Shown here: positions 32,042-43,458 of the stretch, one piece after another
Layout of the letters: the number at the start of each line of letters is the position of its first letter
Numbering within the stretch: position 1 is the first letter of the stretch
Assembly: GCA_017311315.1 (NCBI GenBank)
Contig: CM029645.1
Location: forward strand, 62,001 to 126,000
Direction of reading: 5' to 3'
DNA: 64,000 bases
From: Dendrocalamus latiflorus
Taxonomy: Eukaryota; Streptophyta; Magnoliopsida; Poales; Poaceae
Translations under genes and position numbers: made by a program
The notes under the pieces: generated by a model
Told to the model about the DNA's origin: nothing
The model's database searches: none
What the model saw: the letters and a program-made list of their open reading frames with translations, nothing else

Positions 32042-34841
32042 GGACACGTTTTCAGAGAATGGCCATGTATTTAATTGCATATATCAAGAATGCCATTGGC
32101 CTACCTCAGTGAAGTTGCCTTCTAGATACAAAAGCAAGATGTAGCCATTGAGAATAATGGAGCCGACCTGCCCTTTTGTTCCTTGCTGTCGTTGAACATC
32201 GTTGACGTGTGTTTTGGGTCAGGTCTCAAACATAGTGTGGCGCATGCCCAATCTAGCTAATAGGCTAATACTCCTAATTAAATAGTTTTTTTAGAGGACT
32301 CCTAATTAAACAGTAAACCTGAGCAAAACTGGCCTGACCAAGTGCTGCAGCCCGAGAAAATGGCGGCCTAGCCTAACATCATTTTAATATGTTCCTAGGC
32401 TAAACCTGGGCAGCAAAATTCAAGCCAAAATGAATTGGTAGGGTTTTTCTTTTGGCTTGGCACATGTTTTGCCTAGATTTAGTAAATAGGGACAAAATAC
32501 TGGTGATAACTAGATCAATCGAAAATCTGAGATGGCTATGGAGTGGTTTTCCCCCCTAAATCAGTTTTGTAGTGCATGACACTATCCCCAAGTACCTTAT
32601 ATAATTGCTAAGTTATCTCCTTTTTGAAAAACAAAGTGTATTACATGCATTAATTTATCAATTTTCGTAATAAAACTAAAAAACGCAATATATATAAGTC
32701 ATCAATTAATCCATAGAATTAACATAGTAAATTCACAAAATTGATACAGTAACATCAACAGTATATTACATAAAACAATCAATATTCTCACATAAAAAAT
32801 CTTTACTGCCAGTCATGCTGGCAAATGCAAATGCAAATGGCAAAACTATAACTATGTGCTAAGTGGAGGGGCTTGGTAGGAGGGAAAGTCGGCAGCGACA
32901 TACTATGGTAAGGATGAGATCAGAAACCATTAGGATGCATGTGGGGCCCAACATTTGGGGCAGGCCTAATCCATGTTGTGCTTGCACCCTTTTGGAAAGT
33001 AGTGGACGTAAGAATCATTTGCATGTTGGCAAATTTGCAATTGAAAATGGAATAAATCCAAAATGCTTGTGTTGGTGTGATATGGCGACAGGCCGGAAAC
33101 GATCCCCCTCGATTACTCACTAACAACAATCCATGCAAACATGTACTGCACCATGTTGTGTGTTTTGCTTTTAGTTCCCTGTAAATCCGGGCACGTATCA
33201 GTGTTGTGTTATGTGTGTTGTTTTACATGGTCTTGAGTGACTTTTAGAAAATCAATACACGATATTCGGTTATATGAACTTATGAACCGTGCTTGAGACT
33301 GTCAGACATCAATCATCGATGATGTCTTTTATTTTAAATGTTTGGCATCGTGTCATCAACATAAGTTATTCGAGAAGTTTTTTTTTGTTTTTTTGCACTA
33401 CAAAAGAAATTCGACTTAAGATGAATATTATTGTATTTTGTGATTCGAATTTGGTCGGGTCTAGCCACTTCAAGAATTTGATTAGGTTTCGCTCAAAAAT
33501 ATATTTTAATCAATAGATTGATCGAAATTTATTATTAGAATCATCTTCGTGTTCGTGATGGACTCCGCACTGACTTACACCACTCTAGTGTTCATGGATG
33601 TTTGCGCTAAATGGAGTCAGACATGGCTACTTGAGATGCTTCCGAATATAACTCTTCACCATCATATTCTAAGACTCTGTTTTGTCTTCGAGTGGGATGT
33701 TGTTCTTGTCTCCGAGTAGATTTGTTCCAGTTTTTGAGTAGGTCTCTATTTTCATTGCCAACTAAGACTCATTTACTTCTTTGTCTGTGACTCTTATTTT
33801 CAAGGCTATTTATACCTTTGTAAGCCTCCCGATAGATACCATGCATATCACAAGTTATCTACATATATGATAAGGCAAGAGTGTTTTGTAACTTTTCTTT
33901 CATATAGTGATTTCGCTAATTGTGCTTTTGTGGTTTTTTATATTAAATCTTTGTCTCATGCTTCTGATTATTCTTCATTGTTTCATATCCTGCCATCTAT
34001 TTTCATAACAATTTTATTTTTTTAAGTTATCACTTGATATACAGTATACCATATTCATTAAACTCAAGTTTTCTTCATTTTCTTTCTTGATCACTACTGC
34101 CTTTACGGTTGTCTTTTTTTATTCGAGGAAGACATATATATATGAGTTCGGATTAGTCGCTTGACGGTACCACGTCGGTCTGTCGACTATACTGCGTTGC
34201 ACCATATCGTAGGATTTGTCGATACTCCGTTTTTCACAGCACTGGATGGTACTCCTACGTGCATTAGGATGTCGAGAATATTGTATGAGCGTTTTCTTTC
34301 TTCGTTGGCACGACGTAAGCAAAAGCTAGCTAGGTTGAAGCTTAAGAAAACAAAAGCGCGTGTCAGGGTCGATCTCGATCAAAGGAAGTATCCTTTCGCA
34401 CATTCTAAGCCCCACTAAGATCGATCGACTCTCCTTTTTGTCATCTTTCCCTCACTTTTCTTTGTTTGTGCATTTTATCTTTGTAGTGCGCACTATGGAA
34501 ATCCCTTTTTGCCGCAACATGGGAACACTTCCTTATCATCACGGACAATAAAGTGATATGCACTAACTTGGTCAGTCAAAATTACCTACAAGATGGCTAA
34601 TTCAAACCCTTTTAAGAGTGGGGTTTTAGTTACATTCCATCCTCTTAATTATGCACGTATTGTATACCAATCCTCTTCTTCTCAGTGCTAACATAAGAAC
34701 TCCATCAGGAGCCACCGATCAATACGAGAATTGACAGTGAAATAGCTCTGCCATTTTCAGCTTACCAACGAGTGCTAGCTCCCCAAAATGGAATGAACAA
34801 CATATAATATCTTGTCACGTTGATTGAATGGCTCTTAGTGG
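32042..34841. other. Upstream flank of the PADRE gene and intergenic DNA
   Basis: AT-rich. Short frames (32863-33123 plus, 32920-33138 minus, 34161-34418 plus) lack domains. A small direct repeat ACTCCTAATTAAA occurs twice near 32268-32310. Nothing else recognised. Confidence 0.4.
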
Positions 34842-34886
34842 ATTCACTACTACAGAAAAGGTCATCACAGACAGTTCAAAAACGTC

Positions 34887-35101
34887 ATCACAGACGGTTT
34901 TATGAACCGTCTGAATTTATGGGTCAGTAATAATACGAAGTTATCACAGACGGTTTTTGAACCGTCTGTGGTGCAAATATCACAGATGATTTTTAACTAA
35001 AGACCGTCTGTGATAGTTATAATCACAGACGGTTTTTAGTTAAAAATCGTCTGTGATATATAGTTATCACAGACGGTTCTTAATTAAAAATCGTCTGTGA
35101 T
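34887..35101. repeat. Left subterminal palindrome array of the CACTA element
   Basis: Five units at 34887-34916, 34943-34972, 34979-35014, 35022-35057 and 35066-35101. Each reads roughly ATCACAGACGG, an AT-rich middle, then CCGTCTGTGAT, so each can fold on itself. The unit is the same in the right arm. Confidence 0.88.
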
Positions 35102-35331
35102 ATTCCCTTCTACTCCTAAACAAATTTCTGTTTATTGACTAGCCTCAGGAAATGCTAGCCATGCCCTCTGAAACAAGCAGATCAATATGTGCATGTATAC
35201 ATCCAATTCACATCTCAATTCATTTCACAAACATAAAACATCCATTTTTATTAAGATTAGAGCCTACCATTACAATATACCAAAACAACGAGCAGGTTAC
35301 GCAACAAGAACAGAGAAAAAGCAAAGATCCT

Positions 35332-35475
35332 CTATGCCTTCTCGCCCCTGATGCAACGCATGAGCTGGATGTCTTTGACGCCCACCATCATCGGCGTTGA
35401 TGGAGCGTCTGCACGGTTGGCACGAGCTAGTTGCTTATGCGATGTCTTGCCTCCCGTAGACTTGTGCGTCGTCTG
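35332..35475 (-). pseudogene. Shortened histone H3 copy carried by the CACTA element (tail joined to C terminus)
   Basis: On the minus strand the frame reads QTTHKSTGGKTSHKQLA, which follows the histone H3 tail from Gln5 through Lys9-Ser10, Lys14, Lys18 and Leu20. A diverged stretch ending GVK follows. The frame then goes directly into KDIQLMRCIRGEKA and a TAG stop at 35332-35334, matching the last 14 residues and the natural end of H3. The whole histone fold between about residue 37 and residue 121 is missing. Several tail Arg/Ala positions are changed (Thr7, His8, Thr15, Ser16, His17). Upstream the frame enters the Ser/Leu reading of a GGAGGA microsatellite (35478-35632) and no ATG start is evident. 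I infer gene capture by the transposon followed by an internal deletion. Expression is unknown. Confidence 0.8.
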
Positions 35476-35477
35476 CA

Positions 35478-35632
35478 AGGAGGAGGACAGCAAGGAGGAG
35501 GAGAACAGCAAGGAGGAGTACAGCAAGGAGGAGGACAGCAAGAAGGAGGAGAACAACAAGTGGAGGATAGCAAGGAAGAGGAGAACAGCAAGGAGGAGGA
35601 TAGCAAGGAAGAGGAGACCAGCAAGGAGGCTG
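35478..35632. repeat. Purine-rich microsatellite (AGCAAGGAGGAGGAC-type)
   Basis: About ten imperfect copies of a 15-18-base unit AGCAAGGAGGAGGA. It generates Lys-Glu-rich frames on the plus strand and Ser-Leu-rich ones on the minus strand, including a 156-codon plus frame (35351-35821). I treat these as repeat artefacts. Confidence 0.75.
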
Positions 35633-36263
35633 GGTTTTGGTTATATTTATAGGGGAGGGAGAGGGAGGGAGAGGCAGGAGTTCGAAATTTTTTGCGCGGG
35701 AACGGAGAGGCGGAGCTACGATCCGTGGGGTGAGGATTGGTGGATTTCTATTGGCTATGAATGGGTTGAGGAGGATCGACGGGCCCAGTGGTCAGATTAT
35801 CACAGACGGTTCTATATATAGAACCGTCTGTGAATTAGAGCATAAAATTTTATATACCGATGCAATATAAACAACTAGTCTGAAAAGATAAAATAGTAAA
35901 GTTTTATATAGCTTATATATACTCATTTGAAAGGTTTCGATGCGATCTACAACTTTTCAGTTGAAGAAAAATCAAAATTCCAAAAGGAAGACAAAGAAAA
36001 AGGGCAAAAACAGAAACCAAAAACTTGCGATGCAGATTTAGGTGCAAAGATGGCCGATTTTGGGGTCTTGGAGGGCGACCGGCACAAGTTGGTCGATTTT
36101 TGGATCGGGCTCGTTGTTAGATTTCCAACGAGTACAAGAACGTTGAAAACGGACACCGTATGCAAAAGTTATGTCCGTTTTATTGAAGGTGTCTCAAAAC
36201 TGCATCATACTCGGACGTAAGCGGGAAAATATAAAATTGTGAGGGATTGCAAGGCGGGAAACG

Positions 36264-36441
36264 TATCACAGACGATTTTTATTATAAAACCGTCTGTGAT
36301 AATCCAAAATCACAGACGGTTCAGCGGTAAGAACCGTCTGTGATACTCCTTTTTCCCGCCACAAATTCCACAGACGGCCTCCAAATTAAAAACCGTCTGT
36401 AATAGTGTACATCACAGACGGTTTCACAAAATTGTCTGTAA
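36264..36441. repeat. Right subterminal palindrome array of the CACTA element
   Basis: Four units at about 36264-36300, 36309-36344, 36368-36403 and 36410-36441, with a fifth apart from them at 35797-35834. Same ATCACAGACGG/CCGTCTGTGAT arms as the left end. Confidence 0.88.
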
Positions 36442-36478
36442 TTTGACGTCTAGTATTAAGCTTTCTGTAGTAGTGATT

Positions 36479-37760
36479 GTTTCACAAGTTGGTAACTAGA
36501 TCAACTTAGTGCTGATCGAGAAGGGATCTAGTTGGCATATCTGATATCATATGCACAACAGTATTAATTCTTGGATGGCTCTCTTTGTGCTGGTCCAGTT
36601 TAGCTAGCCACGCGCGTCTATGCACTGATCGAGTTAACGATATATAAGTACATTCTCGTTGGCACAAATAAGGCTATGCTGTTAAATCCATTCTTTATTA
36701 CTTGTTTTTTTTGCCTTTAAGATGCAATTTTAATCATTATTTTTATAACTTTAAAGACTCCATCCAATCACAAAAGAAAGTCGCCCTAGAATGCAAAGAT
36801 AGCGAGTAAATTTATCACAAAAAATAATTCCATTACATTACACTTTTATAACTTCTTTGAAAATATAATAATAAAATTTAGTGATCAAAGTGATATTTTG
36901 CTGACTTTGAAAAGTTGAAAACGATTTCCTTTTATGACTGAAGGGATTTCATGACTGAATAGAGTATATTAACAAAAATATAATATTATAAAAATATTTT
37001 TAATAATAAATTTAATGATATAATTTTTGTATATTTAATTTAGATAGCAGAGCAAACTAACAACCATAAAGCTAGCTCGCAGACGGCAGTGGCCGGTGGC
37101 TGGCTGCCTATTCTTAATACTTTTAACCGTGTAGGGTAGCCCTGATCGTGGTTCCTTTCAGGGGGAAGACTGTAAAAGTCTTATCAGTCTGTGTACTCCA
37201 CTAGTGGGCCACGGCACACACACGGCCCGGTGGGGCGGCACCGCCGCAAGGACTACAGCATGCACGTCGCGGTCGAGACGTACGCGTCCGCTCGATACCC
37301 ATGCGCTCGCGCGTTGAAACGCAAATTAGTGCGTGTTTTAGGTGCCGCTTATTTGAATAGAAAAAAAGTAAATTATGCCTAAAATTTTGCTGTAACCGGT
37401 TAAAATTATACTGCATTTGATAGTAATTTATTTGGTGTAATTAAATTTAAAATTTTAAAAATAGAAAAAATAGATTAGCCTATCACAGACAATGTAAATG
37501 AATACGAAAAAAGAACCGGCAAAAACCTAAAAGAGCTAAAAAAAGATAAAATTTAGGAATAGTGAAAATAAGCTAGAAACCAGAAGGTGAAGCCGAAATG
37601 AGCGGAGCATTAATCTGCTAGACCTAATAGTTCTTGATTTGAATAAAATAGTAATGACTGAAAGGAGTTATAGGCATAAAATTTTTAAAAAATTTGAATA
37701 AAACCGAGATGTTTAAATTTGTTTTCAGCTTATTTGAGCAGAAGCCGGAAGTCGAGTATA
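36479..37760. other. Intergenic, nothing recognised
   Basis: AT-rich with a short GC-rich patch (37180-37310). No gene, no clear repeat ends. Confidence 0.4.
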
Positions 37761-37998
37761 GGGCCTGTTCTTTTTAGCTGCGGCTTATGGCTGAAATTTT
37801 TGAATTTTGGCTGTTTACGGAACAGATTACGGAGAGATCGATACTCACTTGCGATTTTGGTTGGTACAGATGTTGGGCTTTTAACGTGTACTACGTTTAA
37901 CTTGTAGACCCCGTCTTAAAAAAAAATACTCCGTTTAAAAATTAGGTACTGTAGCGGCTGCTAAAAGTCGAGTGGCTTGTGCCCTGCCGAACACCCCC
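37761..37998. mobile_element. Small MITE-like element, copy A (about 238 bp)
   Basis: The left end GGGCCTGTTCTTTTTAGCTG and the inverted right end GGGGGTGTTCGGCAGGGC are partly complementary. The interior (GAAATTTTTGAATTTTGGCTGTTTA) matches the element at 38948-39184 in order and length. hAT-type MITEs of grasses often begin like this. No clear target duplication. Confidence 0.5.
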
Positions 37999-38947
37999 AT
38001 AATTTGAACACCCCTTAAACCGCAGCCGTGCATGCGTACGTTGGTCTTCTAGTAGCCAATTAATGAGCTATAGGCAGTAGAGTTCATTTGCATGCGTCCA
38101 CGGAAAGCAAGCTATCTAGGTCTCGATCGATCGATCGACGTATATTTGGGGCTGGGAAAGGGATGGGTCATGGGTTGGATGGGTGCTGCAGATGGAATCT
38201 CAAAAAGTTGGAATTTAAAAATGTCGTCGCCTGGTGTAAGTATTCTTAGCACGCGAGCGCGCGTGATTTCTCGTGTTTTTCTCCTTCGGAGATCGACTGT
38301 TTACCCACAAAATATGGCTCCTTCTATTTGTATTTCGTTGCCTCCTTCAAATCCGCACGTTCTTGCATTGTTACATAGTGTTTCAGACTGAAAGGGGTAG
38401 CACGAGAGGAGAGTGGAAGGGGTACGTAGCACGAGAGGAGAGAGGCTGTGGCAGAACTTTATTATATCCATGCATTTCAGGGTGACTGGGTGGTGATCGA
38501 CCAGGTCCGTTCACGGTTCATCAATTGTAATTAGTCCGGCGATCATTGATGCCTTCGTAAAACGCGATTTCCTTCCATGCTTGGAAGTTACCAGGTCTAT
38601 CCGTTCGTCGATTGTAATCCGGTGGTCGGTCGAGCTAAAGATACCTAGCAGGGTGCGGTGTCCTACTCGTACCTGCCTAATAATTAAGCAGATTGCATCT
38701 CTAGGCACCCTGCTACAGTGCTATGACATGTATTGGTAGACTTAGGACTAAAATTTAGATGGTGCTTATAGGACAAAGCTAATATGAGAGAGGCGTTTGA
38801 TAAAGGCGGCACGTCGGTATTGGGTGAGGATACCCAAAGTCTGGCCAGCGACATTCCTCCTATGAGGCTATGATTACCGGCCAACAAAAAGAGGGAGAGA
38901 GGCCAGCCAGCCCTCATAACCCAAACAAAAAAAATTATATAAGACTA
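37999..38947. other. Intergenic, nothing recognised
   Basis: Short frames only (38092-38391, 38684-38917), none with a domain. Confidence 0.4.
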
Positions 38948-39184
38948 AGGATAAGTTCTTTTAGACTATGATTTATGACTAAAATTTTTAAATTCTGACT
39001 GTTTATGAGAGGCAGTACGCAGAGAAAAATAGTCGTATGCTATTTTAGTCGGTACAGCTAAACTCAGTATACTTTTTACTATAATTTTTCTATTGACCTC
39101 GCCTTAAAAAACACACCATTTAAAAGTTAGTTACTGTAGCATAAATTATAAGCCACAAACCATAAGTAGAAAAGAACACAACCT
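38948..39184. mobile_element. Small MITE-like element, copy B (237 bp), hAT-type
   Basis: The left end AGGATAAGTTCTTTTAGACT and the inverted right end AGGTTGTGTTCTTTTCTACT form imperfect terminal repeats over about 30 bp. Flanks AAGACTA and AATACTA could be an aged 7-8-bp duplication. Same family as 37761-37998. Confidence 0.55.
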
Positions 39185-39860
39185 AATACTAGCTCTATTA
39201 GCCCATTAAGTTAGACCCCCTCTAAATCATGACACGTGGCAACACATATCTTCAAGCATCCATCCCACTAATTATCTCATAAACAATTCCATTATCCCAC
39301 CCACTTATTCCTGATTCCAACGTTTTCGTGTTTCCAATTATAGTTTATCATATTTTCTTCTCATTTCTATCGGTAATCTTTACTATTATAAAAAATAAGA
39401 GTTGATGGTCATCATTCATTTTCTCTATAGAAAAATATCTATTAAAGTTAAAGATAATTACCATAATACCATCTAGAGGAAGTTGGTCAGTGATACGTTC
39501 GTCCCTCACCCTCCTACCTCTAAAAAAATTAGGCATCCATGTGAGGACCCTTCTCTTTTGTGCGATTTTTAGCATCTTCTACCATTTTCGTTTTTCCTTC
39601 AATGTAGATACAAAAAAATTTGCCCTGACACGCACACAGTGCACTCCTCCCGTCCCCACATTGCATGTACCTGTCGTGCTCCTGTTCGCACAATTCCATC
39701 AATAAAAACAGTATTGATCGCCGCCCCAACCGTACTCAACCGTCGCCCGTTTCTTCCTATATCCCAAAATCGCGCCACCACCACCCTACCCCCTTCCCGT
39801 CCACCGCCTCTCCTCGCATCCGAGCTAGAGCGACGAAACTGCCGCCACTGCATGCAGAGA
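39185..39860. other. Intergenic; contains a weak Helitron-like 5' end at 39377
   Basis: TCTTTACTATTATAAAAAATAAG at 39377 resembles the 5' ends of grass Helitrons (TC followed by TACTATTATAAAAA, preceded by A). No matching hairpin plus CTRR 3' end was found, so no Helitron is called. Short frames without domains fill 39490-39860. Confidence 0.25.
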
Positions 39861-40281
39861 GGGCGAGGCGGAGTGGTGAGGTAATGCTGAGCTGAATCGA
39901 TCAAGACCGTCCTGATTTGCCTAGCCTGTCGCGTATCTCTCAGCGAGGCAACTCACGATGCCCTACCTATTGAGGTGTTAACCCTGATGCTAGGTCCTCC
40001 AAACCGATCAACAGTGCCAGCATTGTCACCTCTCGCTGGTACTCTGTCTCCCGCTCCTCCCCGCCGCACGCCGGGGAGGCTGAGGTGGAGTGGTGGGGGC
40101 AGTGCTGAGTCGAATCGATTGAGACCCTCCCGATTCACCTAGTTCATCATGCATCTCTCTTGGCAAGGTGACTCATGATGCCCTACCCACCGAGGTGTCA
40201 ACCCCTATGCTAGGTCCTCCAGCCGGTCAATAGTGCCGACATTGTTGCCTCCCGCCGATGCTTTGCCTCTCGCTCCCCCTC
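39861..40281. repeat. Direct duplication of about 205 bp (39861-40060 and 40076-40281)
   Basis: Both copies run GCGGAGTGGTG..GCTGAG..GAATCGAT..GACTCATGATGCCCTACC..GCTAGGTCCTCC..CTCTCGCT with about 15-20% differences, offset by about 216 bp. Neither encodes anything convincing. It lies just upstream of the LRR pseudogene. Confidence 0.7.
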
Positions 40282-40555
40282 TCGCCCAATTTTTGGATGC
40301 CCTCTCTAGGTCTACCTCGAGCCCTTGTACGCTGCTGCCAACTTCGCCTCCCATCGATCTCCATCACCACCAACTCCATCTCCTGGCCTTCCCTCTCTCC
40401 ACAGCTACCACATCCGTCCCCTACCACTCCATTCCCGATGTCTTTCTCCTCCAACCTAAGGTAACTTCTTCTTCTCATATCTGGGCGAATGAAACCACGG
40501 ATTTGCAATTGGTAGCATGAATATTCAATTTATGTCTTTGGTACCATGGATATTC

Positions 40556-42215
40556 AATGTTGAGGTGGACGCGCTCATGGTGCTCAATGCGATGTTAGTC
40601 CTGACGGGGCGCCCGATGGCGTCGTGGGCATGCAACGAGGAATGGTGTGGCTATGATGACTACTTCGAGGGCATGGCATGCGACGCTGTGGAAGGGTGGT
40701 AACCATCTCGTTACAGGGGAGGGGGCACCTAGGCTTCATTGGGCTATACCTACACTACAATGAGTTGGGCGGGGCGATCCCCCACAAGCTCGGTGACCTC
40801 CGGGAGCTTGTGGAGCTCTACCCCAGCGTGAATAACCTACGCGGGAGCATCCCTGTAGAGCTCGGCCACCTCGATGGCCTACAAGGTGAGTGAGTTTTTT
40901 TGCTAGTCTTGGAGCAGATCTGAATTAGGGAAAGTATTTTTGGTGTTTTGGTGTTGTGTTTTGCCCGGTTAGTTCTTCGATATTTGCCATTTGTATAATT
41001 TGAATGGAGAAGGAGTTCAGGTTTTGATGTGTGCATTTATGTTCCTCAATTGTTGTTTTGAGTTCAAGTTCTTATTCTTGATGGCTACATTTGATCACAT
41101 TATAAGACCTATACTGAGCAAAATTGGGATTTTGCGTAGTGGATTTTGGCTTGTTCTTGCCTTTCTAGTGGCTCACGGTCCCAGCTTCCTGTCCTTCTTT
41201 GGTTCAAAGCTCTGAATTGATAGAAAGAAAACTTATTAGAGATTCTTGTGTGCTCAAATGTTCTACCATGTTGTCACTATTCCTATCATATTCGTTCTAA
41301 ATTGCGCACTTATTTTGTCCGAGTAGTGTTGACGTTTGCCTGCCTACACCTATGAAATGTCAAAAAGTTTGAATTTTCTCGGTACATTTTGGCCTATGTG
41401 GATATGCTTGTACGACTATCTTGATGTGTGTATTCTACATTTGAAATCCGATCCTTAAACTGCGCTTTTTGGTTGTTTCATATTTCATTCCCTGTACTAA
41501 CACAAAAGAGGTTTGGATTATGCTCATCAAGGAATTGGGTCTCTGTGTTGGCATTGCTTCCTTAGTGGTGTTCTATACTTAAATTGTTCCTTTAGTTTCC
41601 CCCCTATTCTACTGCTCACAATTACCATTACTTCTCTGTTCACTTCAGGATTTAAATTAGCCTACCAAAAAGTTGATTACATCAACCTACCGAAAGTTAA
41701 TTTGCAATGATAATTGTTTCCATGTAAATAGCAAATGTCCAAAAAAGGTTGTGATGTTTGTGTAGTCCTGCAGCTTGGTGACAACTAGCTCTCAGGGAGC
41801 ATCCCAACTCAGTTGGGTCAGCTCAAGAAGCTCACTGTTCTTGCCCTTTAGTCCAACCAGCTCAAAGGGGGCGATACCAACATCTCTCGGGGATTTGCCG
41901 GAGTTGATGTGGCTGGAGTTAAGATCCAATCACCTCTTTGGCTTGATCACTTCCAAGTTTACCGGGATACTATAGCTTTCTATATTAGACCTCCGGAACA
42001 GTACACTTTCAGGAAGTGTTCCTTTTGGTAAACAGTCCTCAACATTGGTGTTCTTTTACTATATCATAGTTTTTATGCCATCTGAATTGTCTCCATTGAT
42101 TGTTGTAGGTCCAAAGAAATTGCGTGAGGCATTTCGATATGATAACAATTCAGGGCTCTATGGAGTTTAGTCTGATTCTATGAAAGCCTATCTTAACGAC
42201 GACAATGACAATGGT
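40556..42215 (+). pseudogene. Leucine-rich-repeat protein pseudogene, three exons, splice sites preserved
   Basis: Exon 1 (40556-40885) encodes an LRR N-terminal cap (VDALMVLNAML..GRPMASWA..GMACDA) followed by LRR text (LYLHYNELGGAIPHKLGDL..NNLRGSIPVELGHLDGLQ). One base change near 40690 shifts the frame, and about one repeat is missing after the cap. The intron has a CAAG|GTGAG donor and a GTGTAG acceptor in matching phase. Exon 2 (41766-42027) continues the repeats (LSGSIPTQLGQLKKLTVLAL) but holds TAG at 41786-41788 and 41849-41851, both where the repeat consensus would have CAG, plus a frameshift. A second intron (42028-42108) leads to exon 3 (from 42109), PKKLREAFRYDNN, with TAG at 42168-42170. 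The product would have been a small extracellular LRR protein or receptor; no kinase is seen. Clearly dead. Confidence 0.8.
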
Positions 42216-43458
42216 CAACTTGCTCTCTCAAAATTCAGGAATTTACACCCCTTCGTGCTTATTGGCTTCTCTCTATGCCATATATGTAGACTAACTCTTG
42301 AGGCGTAGGCTGGAAAAGAGGTCTAGATTAGTAATCAAGCTATGCAATACGATAAAACTGAAAGAAAACAAGAGAATTGTATCTTGGCTCATCTCTTTTG
42401 CGGGATTTTTCTGAACTGTCTTATAAGTATCTCCATTTCAAGTTTTAGATACCTCTGTACTGCAAGATGTAGCTAAATCAATCTATCTTACCAAATGAAA
42501 ACAACAAAAAATCTATCTTTCTCTGAATTGGAAAAAAGATACCAAGATAAGAAACTATAACCAATTGGAAGAGACTAGGGTCACCAAAACCTAAATAAGC
42601 ACCGGACACCTAGTCCAAATCACCACCCTCTACTCCACAAAGGTCTCTAGGCTAAGAAAAACTCAAGCTAAGGAGCAAATCAACAACATTGGGTATCCCA
42701 CTACTAGATACCAGTAACTGAAGAAGCTAGCTCAACCTAAATAGTATATAAGACCCCAAAAGACCTAAAGGAGAGGAGACACTCTTGAGAAAAGACACAA
42801 CTCAAAGAGACCAATCTATCCAAGTCCATATCCTCAACTAAAACCCCAGATGTTTAATGATGAAAATGGGAATTGAGTATATGAAAAAGCTCAAGTAATT
42901 ATACAGTAATCGATGAAGAGGAAGAAGGAGCACAGTGCAGTTTCAAAGATGATATACATCACCAGAAGTCCATGTGTAAATAACATCCAAGATATCAATG
43001 ATCTTCTCATCACCTGAAAAGTTTACCTCAAGGAGACAAGAGCCATCGGTGCCTCAGTATTAGGATTAGTGATAAAAGACTTGGGAATCTAGTAATGGGA
43101 CACACGACGTGTAGGAACATCAATATATAAACCATTAGAGGGGTTAGTATGAAAAACATGAGAATGCACACAAATAGTACTTAGACCTCTCTTGGGCTCT
43201 CTCCTAGCTCAACTAGCAAAAGACCTATGCTCCCCCTATCTAGTAGACACTCGTGATCTAACCCTATCCTCATGGTATCCTATACCCCTATGCTGCCCAG
43301 CACTAATAAAAGAGTCATAGAAGCCATCTATACACCTAGTCTTGGATTGACACTAGGAACTAAAATAGCTTTAGTCCTAGCTCTAGATGCACTTTAGATT
43401 AATAACACTCCTTTAATGCCCTTCAAGGCTCGCACACAGTCTTTTCGCTCATGCTTAA
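42216..43458. other. Repeat-like non-coding DNA, nothing recognised
   Basis: A/C-rich sequence without open frames. It may be a decayed minus-strand retrotransposon (reads TAGATAGGGGGAGCATAGG on the minus strand near 43240), but this is not supportable as a named feature. Confidence 0.35.

Larger units (their letters stand above)
34845..36475. mobile_element. Non-autonomous CACTA (En/Spm) transposon, 1631 bp, TSD ATT
   Basis: The left end CACTACTACAGAAAAGG and the inverted right end CACTACTACAGAAAGC form terminal repeats, flanked by ATT at 34842-34844 and 36476-36478; a 3-bp duplication is diagnostic for CACTA elements. The subterminal regions hold about ten copies of a palindromic unit around ATCACAGACGGTTnnAACCGTCTGTGAT (left 34887-35101; right 35797-35834 and 36264-36441), presumed transposase-binding sites. 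No transposase is encoded. The interior carries a shortened histone H3 sequence (35332-35475, minus), a GGAGGA-type microsatellite, and a 400-bp stretch of unknown origin (35840-36240). Confidence 0.93.

Noticed and set aside
34161..34418. 85-codon Lys/Arg-rich frame upstream of the CACTA element
   Set aside because: No domain, no promoter context, surrounded by AT-rich non-coding DNA.
35351..35821. 156-codon plus-strand frame rich in Lys and Glu inside the CACTA element
   Set aside because: It is generated by the AGCAAGGAGGAGGA microsatellite and lies opposite the histone H3-like frame; no domain.
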